Under the pieces are notes generated by a model. That model had not been told where the DNA came from. It did no database searches and saw nothing but the letters and a program-made list of their open reading frames with translations. From positions 36,902-100,901 of the forward strand of contig JAIOYZ010000015.1 in assembly GCA_021740845.1 (NCBI GenBank): 64,000 nt of DNA. Direction: 5' to 3'. Position 1 is the first letter of the stretch, and every line of letters begins with the position of its first letter. The stretch is from Bacteroidia bacterium (GTDB lineage Bacteria; Bacteroidota; Bacteroidia; UKL13-3). Made by a program: the position numbers and the translations under genes. Below, in pieces: positions 9,443 to 17,687 of the stretch.

Positions 9443-10500
9443 AAAGCAGATTAATCCTCCTCTTTTTTCTTATATTTTGTGCTCGGTTTCTGCAAGCACA
9501 AGATCCCGTTTATTCTTTAAGTTTTGAACACAAATCCTTGATGAATCCAAGTTTGATTGGAAGAGATGGAGAAGGTAAAGTTAGGGTTGGAAGTGTATAT
9601 AGAAATTTGTACAAACCACTTTATGGAAATTTGCAAGCAAGCGCTGTTACTGCAGATTATAGCTTTTGTAATTCCATCATCGCAATTGGACTTATTGCAG
9701 GTAATGAAACCCAAGGTGGAGGTTTTCTTAAAACCAATAATATGGCTGGAATATTGGGGTTAAGAAAAAATATCAAGCGAGATTGGGCCTTAAATGCGGG
9801 GTTTCAATTCGGTTTGATCAAACAAAATTTAGATTGGGGAAATTTAGTTTTTTCGGATCAGTTGAACCCGATATTTGGTCCTATTTACCAAAGCTCCAAT
9901 GATAATTTAAGATTGAGTTCAAAGCTCTCGGCAGATTTGGGTTTTGGACTTGACTTAACCCATTTCAACTATGGCAAAAACGGTTCAAAAAATGGGATGA
10001 ATTTTGGGTTTGCCATGATGCACGCCACCAACAATACTAATTTGGGTGTATTAACCAACTATGTTTTGCCACGACGATACACATTTCATGGCAATTGGAT
10101 ACATAGGAAGAATCCAAACAACAGTGCAAATTCATTTCAAATAATGGCAAGATACGACCAGCAATATCAGTTTAAACAATGTTTGCTGCGCATGAATTAT
10201 TTCTTTTTAGATGAGTTTTCATTAGGACTAGGTTATAGAGGATCTTATAGCTTTGCGGGCAATATTAATTCACCCTTGTTTGTAGCTAATTTCGCTTTGA
10301 ACCAACAATTAAATTTCCAAGTATTGTATGAATATTCCTTAGGAGGAAGTGGATTGCTAAATGCAGGAAATACCTTTGAAATAGGATTGATTTTTAGATC
10401 AGCATCTTCCTATTGTATTTCGGATGGAAAGGTAACCAAAAGCCGAGGAAGAAATGTTTGTCCGGTTTTCAATAAAACCAAATCTGCTCCAACGTTTTAG
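9439..10500 (+). CDS. PorP/SprF family outer-membrane protein
   Basis: 353 residues with a signal peptide (cleavage about FLQAQ) and the family opening QDPVYSLSFEHKSLMNPSLIG, followed by alternating beta strands of an outer-membrane barrel. SprF-type proteins are dedicated partners for surface display of the type-B CTD protein encoded just upstream. Translation is coupled: the ATG at 9,439 overlaps the upstream TGA. The two genes form one operon; the sequence after the stop is repeat-filled. Confidence 0.92.
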   Translation: MKSRLILLFFLIFCARFLQAQDPVYSLSFEHKSLMNPSLIGRDGEGKVRVGSVYRNLYKPLYGNLQASAVTADYSFCNSIIAIGLIAGNETQGGGFLKTNNMAGILGLRKNIKRDWALNAGFQFGLIKQNLDWGNLVFSDQLNPIFGPIYQSSNDNLRLSSKLSADLGFGLDLTHFNYGKNGSKNGMNFGFAMMHATNNTNLGVLTNYVLPRRYTFHGNWIHRKNPNNSANSFQIMARYDQQYQFKQCLLRMNYFFLDEFSLGLGYRGSYSFAGNINSPLFVANFALNQQLNFQVLYEYSLGGSGLLNAGNTFEIGLIFRSASSYCISDGKVTKSRGRNVCPVFNKTKSAPTF

Positions 10501-11110
10501 AATATAGAGTCCAGAATCCAGAATCCAGAGAAATTAGCCCTGGGATTGGAGAGATGATAGAATTATTTTCCCATGGCTTTAGCCATATTTTTAAATGTTT
10601 TGGGTTTAAGGTTTTGGGTTTTTGGAAAAAACACGATTAGATGAAAATAATCAATAGCCCGAGGCTTTAGCCTCGGGGATTCGAGAGAAGATGAAATTAT
10701 TGATCCCATGGCTTTAGCCATATTGTTAAAGGTTTTGGGTTTACAGTTTTGGGTTTTTGGGAGAAACACGATATGAGGAAATTAATCAATAGGCCGGGGC
10801 TTCAGGAAGGCGGGAATCCAGAAGCGAGAAACGAGATGCGAGAGACGAGAAAAATTGTTCCCATGGCTTTAGCCATATTGAAAAATGTTTTGGGTTTAAG
10901 GTTTTGGGTTTTGGGAAAAAACATGATAAAAGGAAATTAATCAATAGCCCGGGGCTTCAGCCCTGGGATTGGAGAGATGATGGAGTTATTGTTCCCATGG
11001 CTTTAGCCATATTGTTAAAGGTTTTGGGTTTACGGTTTTGGGTTTTGGGAAAAAAAACATGAGATAGGAAAATAATCAATAGCCCAGGGCTTCAGCCCTG
11101 GGATTATTTT
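10501..11110. repeat. cluster of palindromic interspersed repeats (CCATGGCTTTAGCCATAT type)
   Basis: Gene-free 600-base block made of four imperfect copies of a ~130-base unit. Each copy has the palindrome CCATGGCTTTAGCCATAT (starts near 10,571, 10,706, 10,861 and 10,995), then GGTTTTGGGTTT...GGTTTTGGGTTTTGGGA, then a second hairpin of the type CCCGGGGCTTCAGCCCTGGGA. In one copy (about 10,795-10,852) the second hairpin is interrupted by GGCGGGAATCCAGAAGCGAG..., the same family that sits inside the aminotransferase gene. The short reading frames here are repeat translations, not genes. Confidence 0.8.
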
Positions 11111-11212
11111 TGTATAATATTTTAAAATTTTTGTTTTATAAATAATGAAGATTCACGAGTATTGAGGCGTATTTGTGGGTGATTTATGATAATAAAAAAT
11201 TGAAATTATAAT

Positions 11213-12184
11213 ATGAATAAAATAGATGAATGCTTAGAGAAACAAATTAGTGGCTTAACACATCCTGAGCTTAGCTGTTTGTATGATTTTGCCGAGGAAA
11301 TTCCAAGCGAGTTAATAGAGCAAGTTTTGCTTTTGCCGAGGGAAACCTTGATAGCAGATTTAGTGCGTATTTTGGAAGGGGCGGAGGATTACCATTCTGT
11401 TGTTAAATCGCAGTTTGGAGAAATACATGAAATTCCTTACGACGAGGACTTTGAGTATGGTTTTCAATGCATTCATTCTCTTTTTATATTGGGCGAAATA
11501 GGTGCGGATGAAACACTCCCTGCTGTGGTAGGATACATTGAAAAAATGCCTTTGCTAGATTATATGTATAGCGATTGTGTTACTGAGTATGTTTGGATGT
11601 ATTTCCATGGAATCTATGCCGAAAAAAAGCAGGATTTGGAAGCACTTTTGTGCGACGAAAGTTTTGGCGAAACAGCACGTATAGCTGTTTCAAATGGAAT
11701 TGGATCTTGGTATATTTTTCATCCAGAACATAGGGCAGAAAGTTTACTTTTTTGGGAACGAGTATCTTTGAAGTTGGCCGAAAATTTGGATGCAGATTCT
11801 TCTCTTGATGGGGAGTTGCTATCTTATGTGGCCTGCAATATTATAGATGCCAAATTGAAGGAGTTATTACCATTGTTAGAAAGCCTTGATGAAAGAGGAT
11901 ATTTGCAAACAAATGTAATTGGCGATATAGATTCCATAAAAGATGATTTGCTAGACGATGGGCCAACAAGACCAGAAATGCCCTTGCTTACCATTTATGA
12001 GATATATGAAGAGTTAGGTGATTTAGATGCCTTTGATGATATTGACCTATTTGATGAAGATGAATCCAGCGATGGTGCTTTTCCACTAATAGAACCCGTT
12101 CGTTCCGACCCTAAAATTGGCAGAAACGAACCTTGTCCATGCGGCAGTGGAAAAAAGTATAAAAAATGTTGTATGGCTGATTAG
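11213..12184 (+). CDS. DUF1186 domain protein with C-terminal SEC-C zinc motif
   Basis: 323 residues. The main body is helical and rich in acidic residues and resembles DUF1186 (paired-helix repeats, e.g. [20 protein letters not shown]). The C-terminus [18 protein letters not shown] is a perfect SEC-C zinc-binding motif, as found on SecA and many uncharacterised proteins. Function unknown. It stands alone between two repeat clusters. Confidence 0.85.
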   Translation: MNKIDECLEKQISGLTHPELSCLYDFAEEIPSELIEQVLLLPRETLIADLVRILEGAEDYHSVVKSQFGEIHEIPYDEDFEYGFQCIHSLFILGEIGADETLPAVVGYIEKMPLLDYMYSDCVTEYVWMYFHGIYAEKKQDLEALLCDESFGETARIAVSNGIGSWYIFHPEHRAESLLFWERVSLKLAENLDADSSLDGELLSYVACNIIDAKLKELLPLLESLDERGYLQTNVIGDIDSIKDDLLDDGPTRPEMPLLTIYEIYEELGDLDAFDDIDLFDEDESSDGAFPLIEPVRSDPKIGRNEPCPCGSGKKYKKCCMAD

Positions 12185-12225
12185 TTCTTGTTTTATATTT
12201 TATTTTGGAGGAAAAGAATCCAGCC

Positions 12226-12574
12226 TGCCCGATGGAGCTTCAGAAGGCGGGAATTTAGAGGCGAGAAACGAGAGACGAGAGACGAGAAAATGAATTTTGA
12301 TCCCCATGGCTTTAGCCATATTGAAAGATGTTTTGGGTTTACGGTTTTGGGTTTTTGGGAGAAACACGATAAGAGGAAATTAATCAATAGGCCGGGGCTT
12401 CAGGAAGGCGGGAATCCAGAAGCGAGAAGCGAGAGACGAGAGACGAGAAAATGAATTTTGGTTCCCATGGCTTTAGCCATATTGTTAAAGGTTTTGGGTT
12501 TAAGGTTTTGGGTTTTGGGAGAACATGAGATAGGAAAATAATCAATATCCCAGGGCTTCAGCCCTGGGATTGGA
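12226..12574. repeat. second cluster of palindromic interspersed repeats
   Basis: Two more CCATGGCTTTAGCCATAT copies (from 12,304 and 12,465), a CCCAGGGCTTCAGCCCTGGG hairpin at about 12,549-12,570, and two GGCGGGAAT...GCGAGAAACGAGAGACGAG blocks (about 12,246-12,290 and 12,408-12,451). Together with 10.5-11.1 kb they flank the DUF1186 gene on both sides. Confidence 0.8.
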
Positions 12575-12594
12575 TGATTTGAATAAATTAATAA

Positions 12595-12627
12595 ACAAAA
12601 AAGCCCGAGCAACGCTCTGGCTTTTTT
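12595..12627. terminator. bidirectional hairpin terminator
   Basis: AAAAAAGCC.GAGC and GCTC.GGCTTTTTT pair around a three-base loop, with A and T runs on the two sides, so it can serve either strand. Confidence 0.7.
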
Positions 12628-12682
12628 GCCTTAAATCTTAAATTATCGCATCAATTTTTCGGATTGCAACAAACCAACAAAC

Positions 12683-12903
12683 CCCACAACATTTCCCTAC
12701 ACTACCTGCAGCTAAAGCTGTAGGCTATTGATATTTCTTAAAACTTAAAACTTAAAACTCCCTTCCCACAACATTTCCCTACACTACCTGCAGCTAAAGC
12801 TGTAGGCTATTGATTTTTCTTAAAACTTAAAACTTAAAACTCCCACCCCACAACATTTCCCTACACTACCTGCAGCTAAAGCTGTAGGCTATTGATTTTT
12901 CTT
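12683..12903. repeat. three tandem copies of the CTGCAGCTAAAGCTGTAG repeat unit
   Basis: Copies begin near 12,683, 12,765 and 12,847. Each reads CCCACAACATTTCCCTACAC.., then CTGCAGCTAAAGCTGTAG, GCTATTGAT, TTTCTT and AAAACTT repeats. A fourth copy is at about 1,876. The central words can fold into a short hairpin. Confidence 0.8.
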
Positions 12904-12959
12904 AAAACCTAAAACCTAAAACCTAAAACCTAAAACCTAAAACCTAAAACCTAAAACTC
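12904..12959. repeat. AAAACCT heptamer tandem repeat
   Basis: Seven perfect AAAACCT units in a row followed by AAAACTC, directly after the repeat array and just beyond the 3' end of the DUF4139 gene. It looks like an expansion of the AAAACTT tails of the neighbouring repeat. Confidence 0.85.
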
Positions 12960-12968
12960 AAAACTCTC

Positions 12969-14630
12969 CTACAACCCATAAACCTGCTTGTTCTTTGGAT
13001 AGCGAATTTCGTATGTGAAGGTGATTTTTTTACTTTCTTTGGCGCCTAGTTTTAGGTTCCATTTTAGGCTGCCTGTCAGTTCGTCTAAGTGTGCACCATC
13101 GCCATCTATAAGCGTAACTTTTATCTCGTTTGGATTTTGCGATACAGGTATTTGATCTTCCAAATTCATAAGCACTGGAATTCCTTTAGTGTTTCTTATA
13201 ACCAATTCAATGGAGCGGGTTTCAATGCGTTCGTTTTCGATGGTTTTTACCTTGGTTTTTTCTTTTACTTTTTTGCGGGTCATAACAATGGTTTTGTCTT
13301 TGCCTAGGTTAAAATCTAAGGTGTCGTTGGTGCTTTGGTTGCTTACAAATGTTTCTCCTACATATGCGCCGTCAAAATAAATGCGGGCGGCTCCAGGTAA
13401 AATATTCAAATCTTCCCAACCGGTTACTCTTCCCATTAAAAATGCATCTTGACAAATTTTTGGTACCGCAGCAAAAGCTAAAATCATAGGGATGTTTTGT
13501 TCCTTTATCATTACTTTATGGGGTTTGTTATCGCTTTCTATTTCGTATTTCAACTTTATTTCGTACTCGGTTCTAATTAAATTTTCGGTGATATTGATGT
13601 ATTCAGAAAGGTCTTCGTCGGCCGCCATATTTTTTTCTTCTGCATTTTCTCTATAACTATCTGTAGCTGTCACTCTACTCATTGGCATGGCACTGTTCAT
13701 AGAAGTTGCTTTGAGTGCTTTGTACTTTCTGTATTGCTGAAAACCGATATACCAATTGGCCAAAACAGGTTTTATATTTCTTTCCATAGGATTGCTGGTG
13801 CTTAATGTTAAAGCGGCATTTTTCCAGTTTATTCCTGAGTATTGTTTAACATGAGCAAATGATTTCAATTCTATTTGGTTAGTAGCAGAACTTGCCACCA
13901 AATCGTAATTAGGTACCCAACTGGCTTGCTGAATAAAATAGTTGAAATTGATTTGTGAATTTCCTCCAGATTCAGAGTAAATACTAATTATCACTTGTTG
14001 AATAGGTGCAGCTTGAATTCCATTTTCTTCTATGGTTCCGTTTTGCAAAAGAATAAGTTGGTTATAACGATTGGTTAACCGGGTGGTTTCTTTACTCAAT
14101 TTGTTTTTTCTTTTGTTCCACTTTAATTCTTCCTCCAATATTTCGTTTAATTTTTCCCTAGTAAAAGCCATGCTTTCTTTTAGTACCGGCAATGAATCTT
14201 TTGGCGAATCACCTCTGATAAGTCGGTTGCCCAGCAACATTTTTTTCTCTTGTGCCAATACGCTTAAATGGTTTTCTACCGATTGCAAATTGTAGGAATT
14301 TTCTTCCATAGAATCTAATACCAAAGCAATGGCTTTATCATAAATATTGGCCACTTGTTTTTTCTCTCTGTACTTAACTTGGTGACGAGTTTCCATAACC
14401 AAACCACCCTTGCTATTTGCTTGCAAAGTGGCTGCTTGAATGTATGGAGAGATGTTCTCAAAAATAAATTCGTTGTTTCCAGATTGTAAATAAATGGGTT
14501 CAGAATAATACAAATGTGCTCCTTGTAAATACACATTTACCTTTTGTAAGTGAGCGGTAATAGGCTTTGCGCCAAATGAATTTGAAATTTGAAGTGCAGT
14601 AAAAAGCACTAAAGCTAAAATGGATCTCAT
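12969..14630 (-). CDS. DUF4139 domain protein (mucoidy inhibitor MuiA-like)
   Basis: 553 residues, signal peptide at 1-20. The N-terminal DUF4140-like part (KVNVYLQGAHLYY) is followed by a charged coiled coil (about 110-200, with NKRKNKLSKETTRLTNRY-type spacing) and a DUF4139 beta domain with SWVPNYDL, typical of the family, ending in TFTYEIRYPK. Shorter than some homologues but complete. Role unknown; a periplasmic or outer-membrane-facing protein. Its start faces the divergent sigma factor gene 91 bases away. Confidence 0.85.
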   Translation of the reverse strand: MRSILALVLFTALQISNSFGAKPITAHLQKVNVYLQGAHLYYSEPIYLQSGNNEFIFENISPYIQAATLQANSKGGLVMETRHQVKYREKKQVANIYDKAIALVLDSMEENSYNLQSVENHLSVLAQEKKMLLGNRLIRGDSPKDSLPVLKESMAFTREKLNEILEEELKWNKRKNKLSKETTRLTNRYNQLILLQNGTIEENGIQAAPIQQVIISIYSESGGNSQINFNYFIQQASWVPNYDLVASSATNQIELKSFAHVKQYSGINWKNAALTLSTSNPMERNIKPVLANWYIGFQQYRKYKALKATSMNSAMPMSRVTATDSYRENAEEKNMAADEDLSEYINITENLIRTEYEIKLKYEIESDNKPHKVMIKEQNIPMILAFAAVPKICQDAFLMGRVTGWEDLNILPGAARIYFDGAYVGETFVSNQSTNDTLDFNLGKDKTIVMTRKKVKEKTKVKTIENERIETRSIELVIRNTKGIPVLMNLEDQIPVSQNPNEIKVTLIDGDGAHLDELTGSLKWNLKLGAKESKKITFTYEIRYPKNKQVYGL

Positions 14631-14721
14631 ATAATTATTTTTAGTTGGTTTCTGCTCCTTGGATGCATGAGGTTTTAGAATTCCATAAAAATTCCTGAAA
14701 AAAAATTCATCTTTGTTTTGA

Positions 14722-15342
14722 ATGCCTGATACACTTGCAAAAAAGAGTGACGAAGAATTAGTTGAGATTTACCAATCGAGTTCCAATCGAGAGGTATTGG
14801 GGGAGTTGTTTAAACGACATACACTTTTGTGTTTTGCTGTTTGCAATAAATACCTTAAAAACGAAGATGCTTCCCACGATGCGGTGATGCATATTTTTGA
14901 GCAATTGTTTACGCTATTAAAGAAACATCAGATTTCAAATTTTCGGTCGTGGTTGCACAGCGTTTGCCGCAACCATTGTTTAATGATATTGCGCAAACCC
15001 CAGCTTTTTAGCAGCCTTACAGAAAATGAAGAAGATTCTGAAACTAATTTTATGGAAAACCAATTGGTTTTGCATCTAAAAGAAGCAGAAGAAAATTTAG
15101 AATACAAATTGCAGGAACTAGAAAATGCATTAAGTGGTTTGAACCAAAAACAACAGCAATGTCTTCAGTTATTTTATTTGGAGCAATTAAGTTATGAAGA
15201 GGTAAGTAAGAAAACAGGATTAACAATAAACGAGGTAAAAAGTGCCCTGCAAAATGGAAAGAGAAATTTAAAAAATAGCTTGGCAGAAAAAGGCATCAGC
15301 TATTTATTAATTTGGATGATATGGATACAACAAAGTGCATAA
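14722..15342 (+). CDS. ECF-type RNA polymerase sigma-70 factor
   Basis: 206 residues. Region 2 is seen in FKRHTLLCFAVCNKYL with DASHDAVMHIFEQLF, and region 4 in CLQLFYLEQLSYEEVSKKTG with the recognition helix around INEVKSALQNGKRNLK. It overlaps the next gene, which encodes a membrane protein with an HxxxCxxC motif, the common sigma/anti-sigma layout. Targets are not visible in the window. Confidence 0.9.
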   Translation: MPDTLAKKSDEELVEIYQSSSNREVLGELFKRHTLLCFAVCNKYLKNEDASHDAVMHIFEQLFTLLKKHQISNFRSWLHSVCRNHCLMILRKPQLFSSLTENEEDSETNFMENQLVLHLKEAEENLEYKLQELENALSGLNQKQQQCLQLFYLEQLSYEEVSKKTGLTINEVKSALQNGKRNLKNSLAEKGISYLLIWMIWIQQSA

Positions 15343-16367
15343 GTAACCGAGATTGGGAAGCCTATTCTCGAGGCGAATTGGGTTCAGCCCAAATTGCTGT
15401 ATTGCAGGCGCACTGTGCTTCTTGTGAGATTTGTGCTGATATTAAAGAAGGAATTGATGCCATGAGAAATCCTTCTTTATTGAGCCAGAAAGTAGATAGT
15501 ATAAATAAAGAAATAGAGGAGAAACTAAATCCAAAGAAGGATAAAATTATTCCTATTTATTATTGGTTAGCCGCTGCTGCCGTGTTTTTTGCTGTTAGTT
15601 TATTCGTTTTGAACCTAGATAAAAAAGTGGATTCGGTTCAGCAAGATTTGGTAAGCAAAACAATAGAAAAGTTGGATACCTCAAATAATGTAAATGAAGT
15701 AGAAGTGCCTAAAAAGGAATTGGCAATTCAAACTCAAGCCAAGCCTAAAAAGCCCGTAGTTAAGGTTTTTCGGCCTGAACCAATATTAGTTGCAGCAACT
15801 AATTCGAGAACGGAAAGTGATGAACTTGCACCAGAAGCAAAAAATGAAACTCGATTGGCAGCACAACAAGAAACAGTTTTGGCCTTGAAAACTAAAGAAA
15901 CGGTTTTAGAAGAGGACCTTCCAATAAGTAAAATTGAAACCCGAGATATTAAAGTGGAGGAAGATATAAGTAAGAAAATTTTAGTTGCTAAACCTGCTAG
16001 TGTCGAAAAAAAAGCGGTTAAATACAAATCCATTTACCCTTCAAATTTTGCTAATAACCAAAATGTGCAATTGGATAATTTTTCCAATTTCAATTCCGTA
16101 CAAAATTTTGCGATAGATACTTTACCAATTGCCATTGCTAGGGAAATGTATAGTCAAACAATATACGATTCGGCATTACAATTAATACAACCAATTCTTC
16201 AAAACCCAGTTTCCAATTGGTACGAGGAGGCTTTATGGTTAAAAAGTCAAATTTTACTAGCGCAAAAGGATTTGGTTCAAACCGAAATTGTTTTGACCCA
16301 AATAATTGCCCTAAAAGGAAAATACCAAATTTTAGCAGAAACACAATTAAAGGCTTTAAAGAAATAG
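15321..16367 (+). CDS. putative membrane anti-sigma factor
   Basis: 348 residues from the ATG at 15,321, which overlaps the sigma gene by 22 bases; a TTG at 15,312 is also in frame. An N-terminal zinc-finger-like HCASCEICAD (about residues 28-37) is followed by one membrane segment (YYWLAAAAVFFAVSLFVL) and a K/E/P-rich periplasmic stretch ending in a helical-repeat tail (EEALWLKSQILLAQKDL). The layout fits an anti-sigma factor holding the upstream ECF sigma at the membrane. The C-terminal tail resembles TPR segments. Confidence 0.75.
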   Translation: MDTTKCISNRDWEAYSRGELGSAQIAVLQAHCASCEICADIKEGIDAMRNPSLLSQKVDSINKEIEEKLNPKKDKIIPIYYWLAAAAVFFAVSLFVLNLDKKVDSVQQDLVSKTIEKLDTSNNVNEVEVPKKELAIQTQAKPKKPVVKVFRPEPILVAATNSRTESDELAPEAKNETRLAAQQETVLALKTKETVLEEDLPISKIETRDIKVEEDISKKILVAKPASVEKKAVKYKSIYPSNFANNQNVQLDNFSNFNSVQNFAIDTLPIAIAREMYSQTIYDSALQLIQPILQNPVSNWYEEALWLKSQILLAQKDLVQTEIVLTQIIALKGKYQILAETQLKALKK

Positions 16368-16420
16368 GGGAGGGTTGGGAAATGTTCTCCTAGATTATTT
16401 TATTGGAAAGATTTCTATTA

Positions 16421-16453
16421 TTTGGATTTTAGTTACCTAATTGGCTAACTTTG
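16421..16453 (+). promoter_or_regulatory. Bacteroidota-type promoter of the toxin-antitoxin gene
   Basis: TTTG (16,421-16,424), 21 bases, then TAACTTTG (16,446-16,453), a full match to the TTTG/TAnnTTTG consensus. The expected transcription start falls near 16,458-16,460, right at the first start codons, so the mRNA may be nearly leaderless. Confidence 0.6.
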
Positions 16454-16457
16454 TTTG

Positions 16458-17138
16458 GTGGAGGAAAAATTTATTAGGAACATTTTTTATTACAAGGACT
16501 TTTACCTTGACTTTTTTAAATCTCTTAAACCAGAGGTAAGGAAAAAGTTTAACTGGACTTTGCAGCTTATTGCAACTCTTGACCGGGTTCCTGAAAAATA
16601 TTTTAAACACATAACAAATTCGACTGGACTTTTTGAAATAAGAGTGGAAGTAGGTTCTGATATTTACAGGGTATTTTGTTTTTTCGATAAGGGGCATTTA
16701 GTAATATTGGCAAATGGATTTCAAAAGAAATCTCAAAAGACTCCTGCTAGCGAAATTGAATTGGCTGAAAAAATTAAAAAACAGTATTTTGAAGAATTGG
16801 AAGATAAAAAAAAAATAATAGTAACGATAAATATGAGCAAGAATAATAAAAATCTAATGTCTTTTGCCGAACATTTGGATAACCAATATGGGGAAAAAGG
16901 AACTGAAAAAAGGGAGAAATATGAGGAGGGTTTTGAGGCATTTAAACTTGGTGTAATGCTTCAAGAATTGCGCAAGGAGCAAGGAATGACTCAAGAACAA
17001 CTCGCTCAAAAATGTGGCACTACCAAAACCTATATTTCTCGCATAGAAAATAATGCTAGTGATATTCGCCTTTCCACTTTAATGAGGATAATCCGCGAAG
17101 GCCTTGGTGGACACTTAAAATTGCATGTTGATATTTAA
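16458..17138 (+). CDS. HigB-type toxin fused in frame to HigA-type antitoxin
   Basis: One reading frame of 226 codons (GTG at 16,458; a TTG at 16,455 is also possible; no ATG). Residues 1-118 are a RelE/HigB (Gp49-like) mRNA-interferase fold (KFNWTLQLIATLDRVPEKYF, FEIRVEVGSDIYRVF). From the ATG at 16,833 the sequence is a HigA antitoxin with an XRE helix-turn-helix (GMTQEQLAQKCGTTKTYISR). In related loci these are two genes. The junction is GAT followed by ten A and TAATAG: with nine A the toxin would stop at TAA and the antitoxin would start separately. So the fusion may be real, produced by slippage, or a homopolymer sequencing error. Confidence 0.85.
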   Translation: MEEKFIRNIFYYKDFYLDFFKSLKPEVRKKFNWTLQLIATLDRVPEKYFKHITNSTGLFEIRVEVGSDIYRVFCFFDKGHLVILANGFQKKSQKTPASEIELAEKIKKQYFEELEDKKKIIVTINMSKNNKNLMSFAEHLDNQYGEKGTEKREKYEEGFEAFKLGVMLQELRKEQGMTQEQLAQKCGTTKTYISRIENNASDIRLSTLMRIIREGLGGHLKLHVDI

Positions 17139-17156
17139 ATAGTTTAGGCTTAAATC

Positions 17157-17654
17157 CTATTCCATTTCTATAAGTAGCATGTTTTTTTCTACTACTTGTT
17201 TCGGTTCAACCAAAACTTTTTTCACTTTTGCTTCGCCATCGGCTTTGATTACGTTTTCCATTTTCATGGCTTCCAAAACCAAAAGTCCATCGCCTTTTTT
17301 TACAGTATCGCCTTCTTGAACCAAAACACGAAGCACCAATCCAGGCATTGGAGCTTTTAGATTATTGTTTTTGCTACCCATTAATTTATCCATTCCCAAT
17401 TGGTGCAAAAGGGCGTCGTACTTGTCTTTTATAGCAATTTCTTGCTTAACACCGTTAACGCCAATTACCATTCCTTTGCCATTTTCTGTTTTGCTCAGCA
17501 GCTCAATATTGTAGCTTTTATGGTTAATTAAAACATGGTATTTGTTGGGCGCTAATTTTACCGCATCGGCATTTACCGCCTGCCCATCCAATACTGCAAC
17601 CCCAGAAAGTAGGTCGTAAATAAATTCTTGTTCGTTTACCTGAATATTTAACAT
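17157..17654 (-). CDS. biotin carboxyl carrier / biotinyl-domain protein
   Basis: 165 residues from the ATG at 17,654 (the frame extends to 17,699 but would overlap the divergent gene). The C-terminal half is a biotinyl domain with the biotinylation motif EAMKM, preceded by APMPGLVLRV and followed by VEKNMLLIE. The N-terminal half resembles the small domain of carboxylase-linked carriers. Probably a subunit of an acyl-CoA carboxylase (for example propionyl- or acetyl-CoA carboxylase) whose other subunits are not in the window. Confidence 0.88.
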   Translation of the reverse strand: MLNIQVNEQEFIYDLLSGVAVLDGQAVNADAVKLAPNKYHVLINHKSYNIELLSKTENGKGMVIGVNGVKQEIAIKDKYDALLHQLGMDKLMGSKNNNLKAPMPGLVLRVLVQEGDTVKKGDGLLVLEAMKMENVIKADGEAKVKKVLVEPKQVVEKNMLLIEME

Positions 17655-17687
17655 GAAAATTTCTTTTATTGCAACCCAATTCACGTT

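Noticed and set aside
12904..12959. Telomere-like function of the AAAACCT array
   Set aside because: Only seven units, internal to a bacterial chromosome and explained by expansion of the neighbouring AAAACTT repeat.
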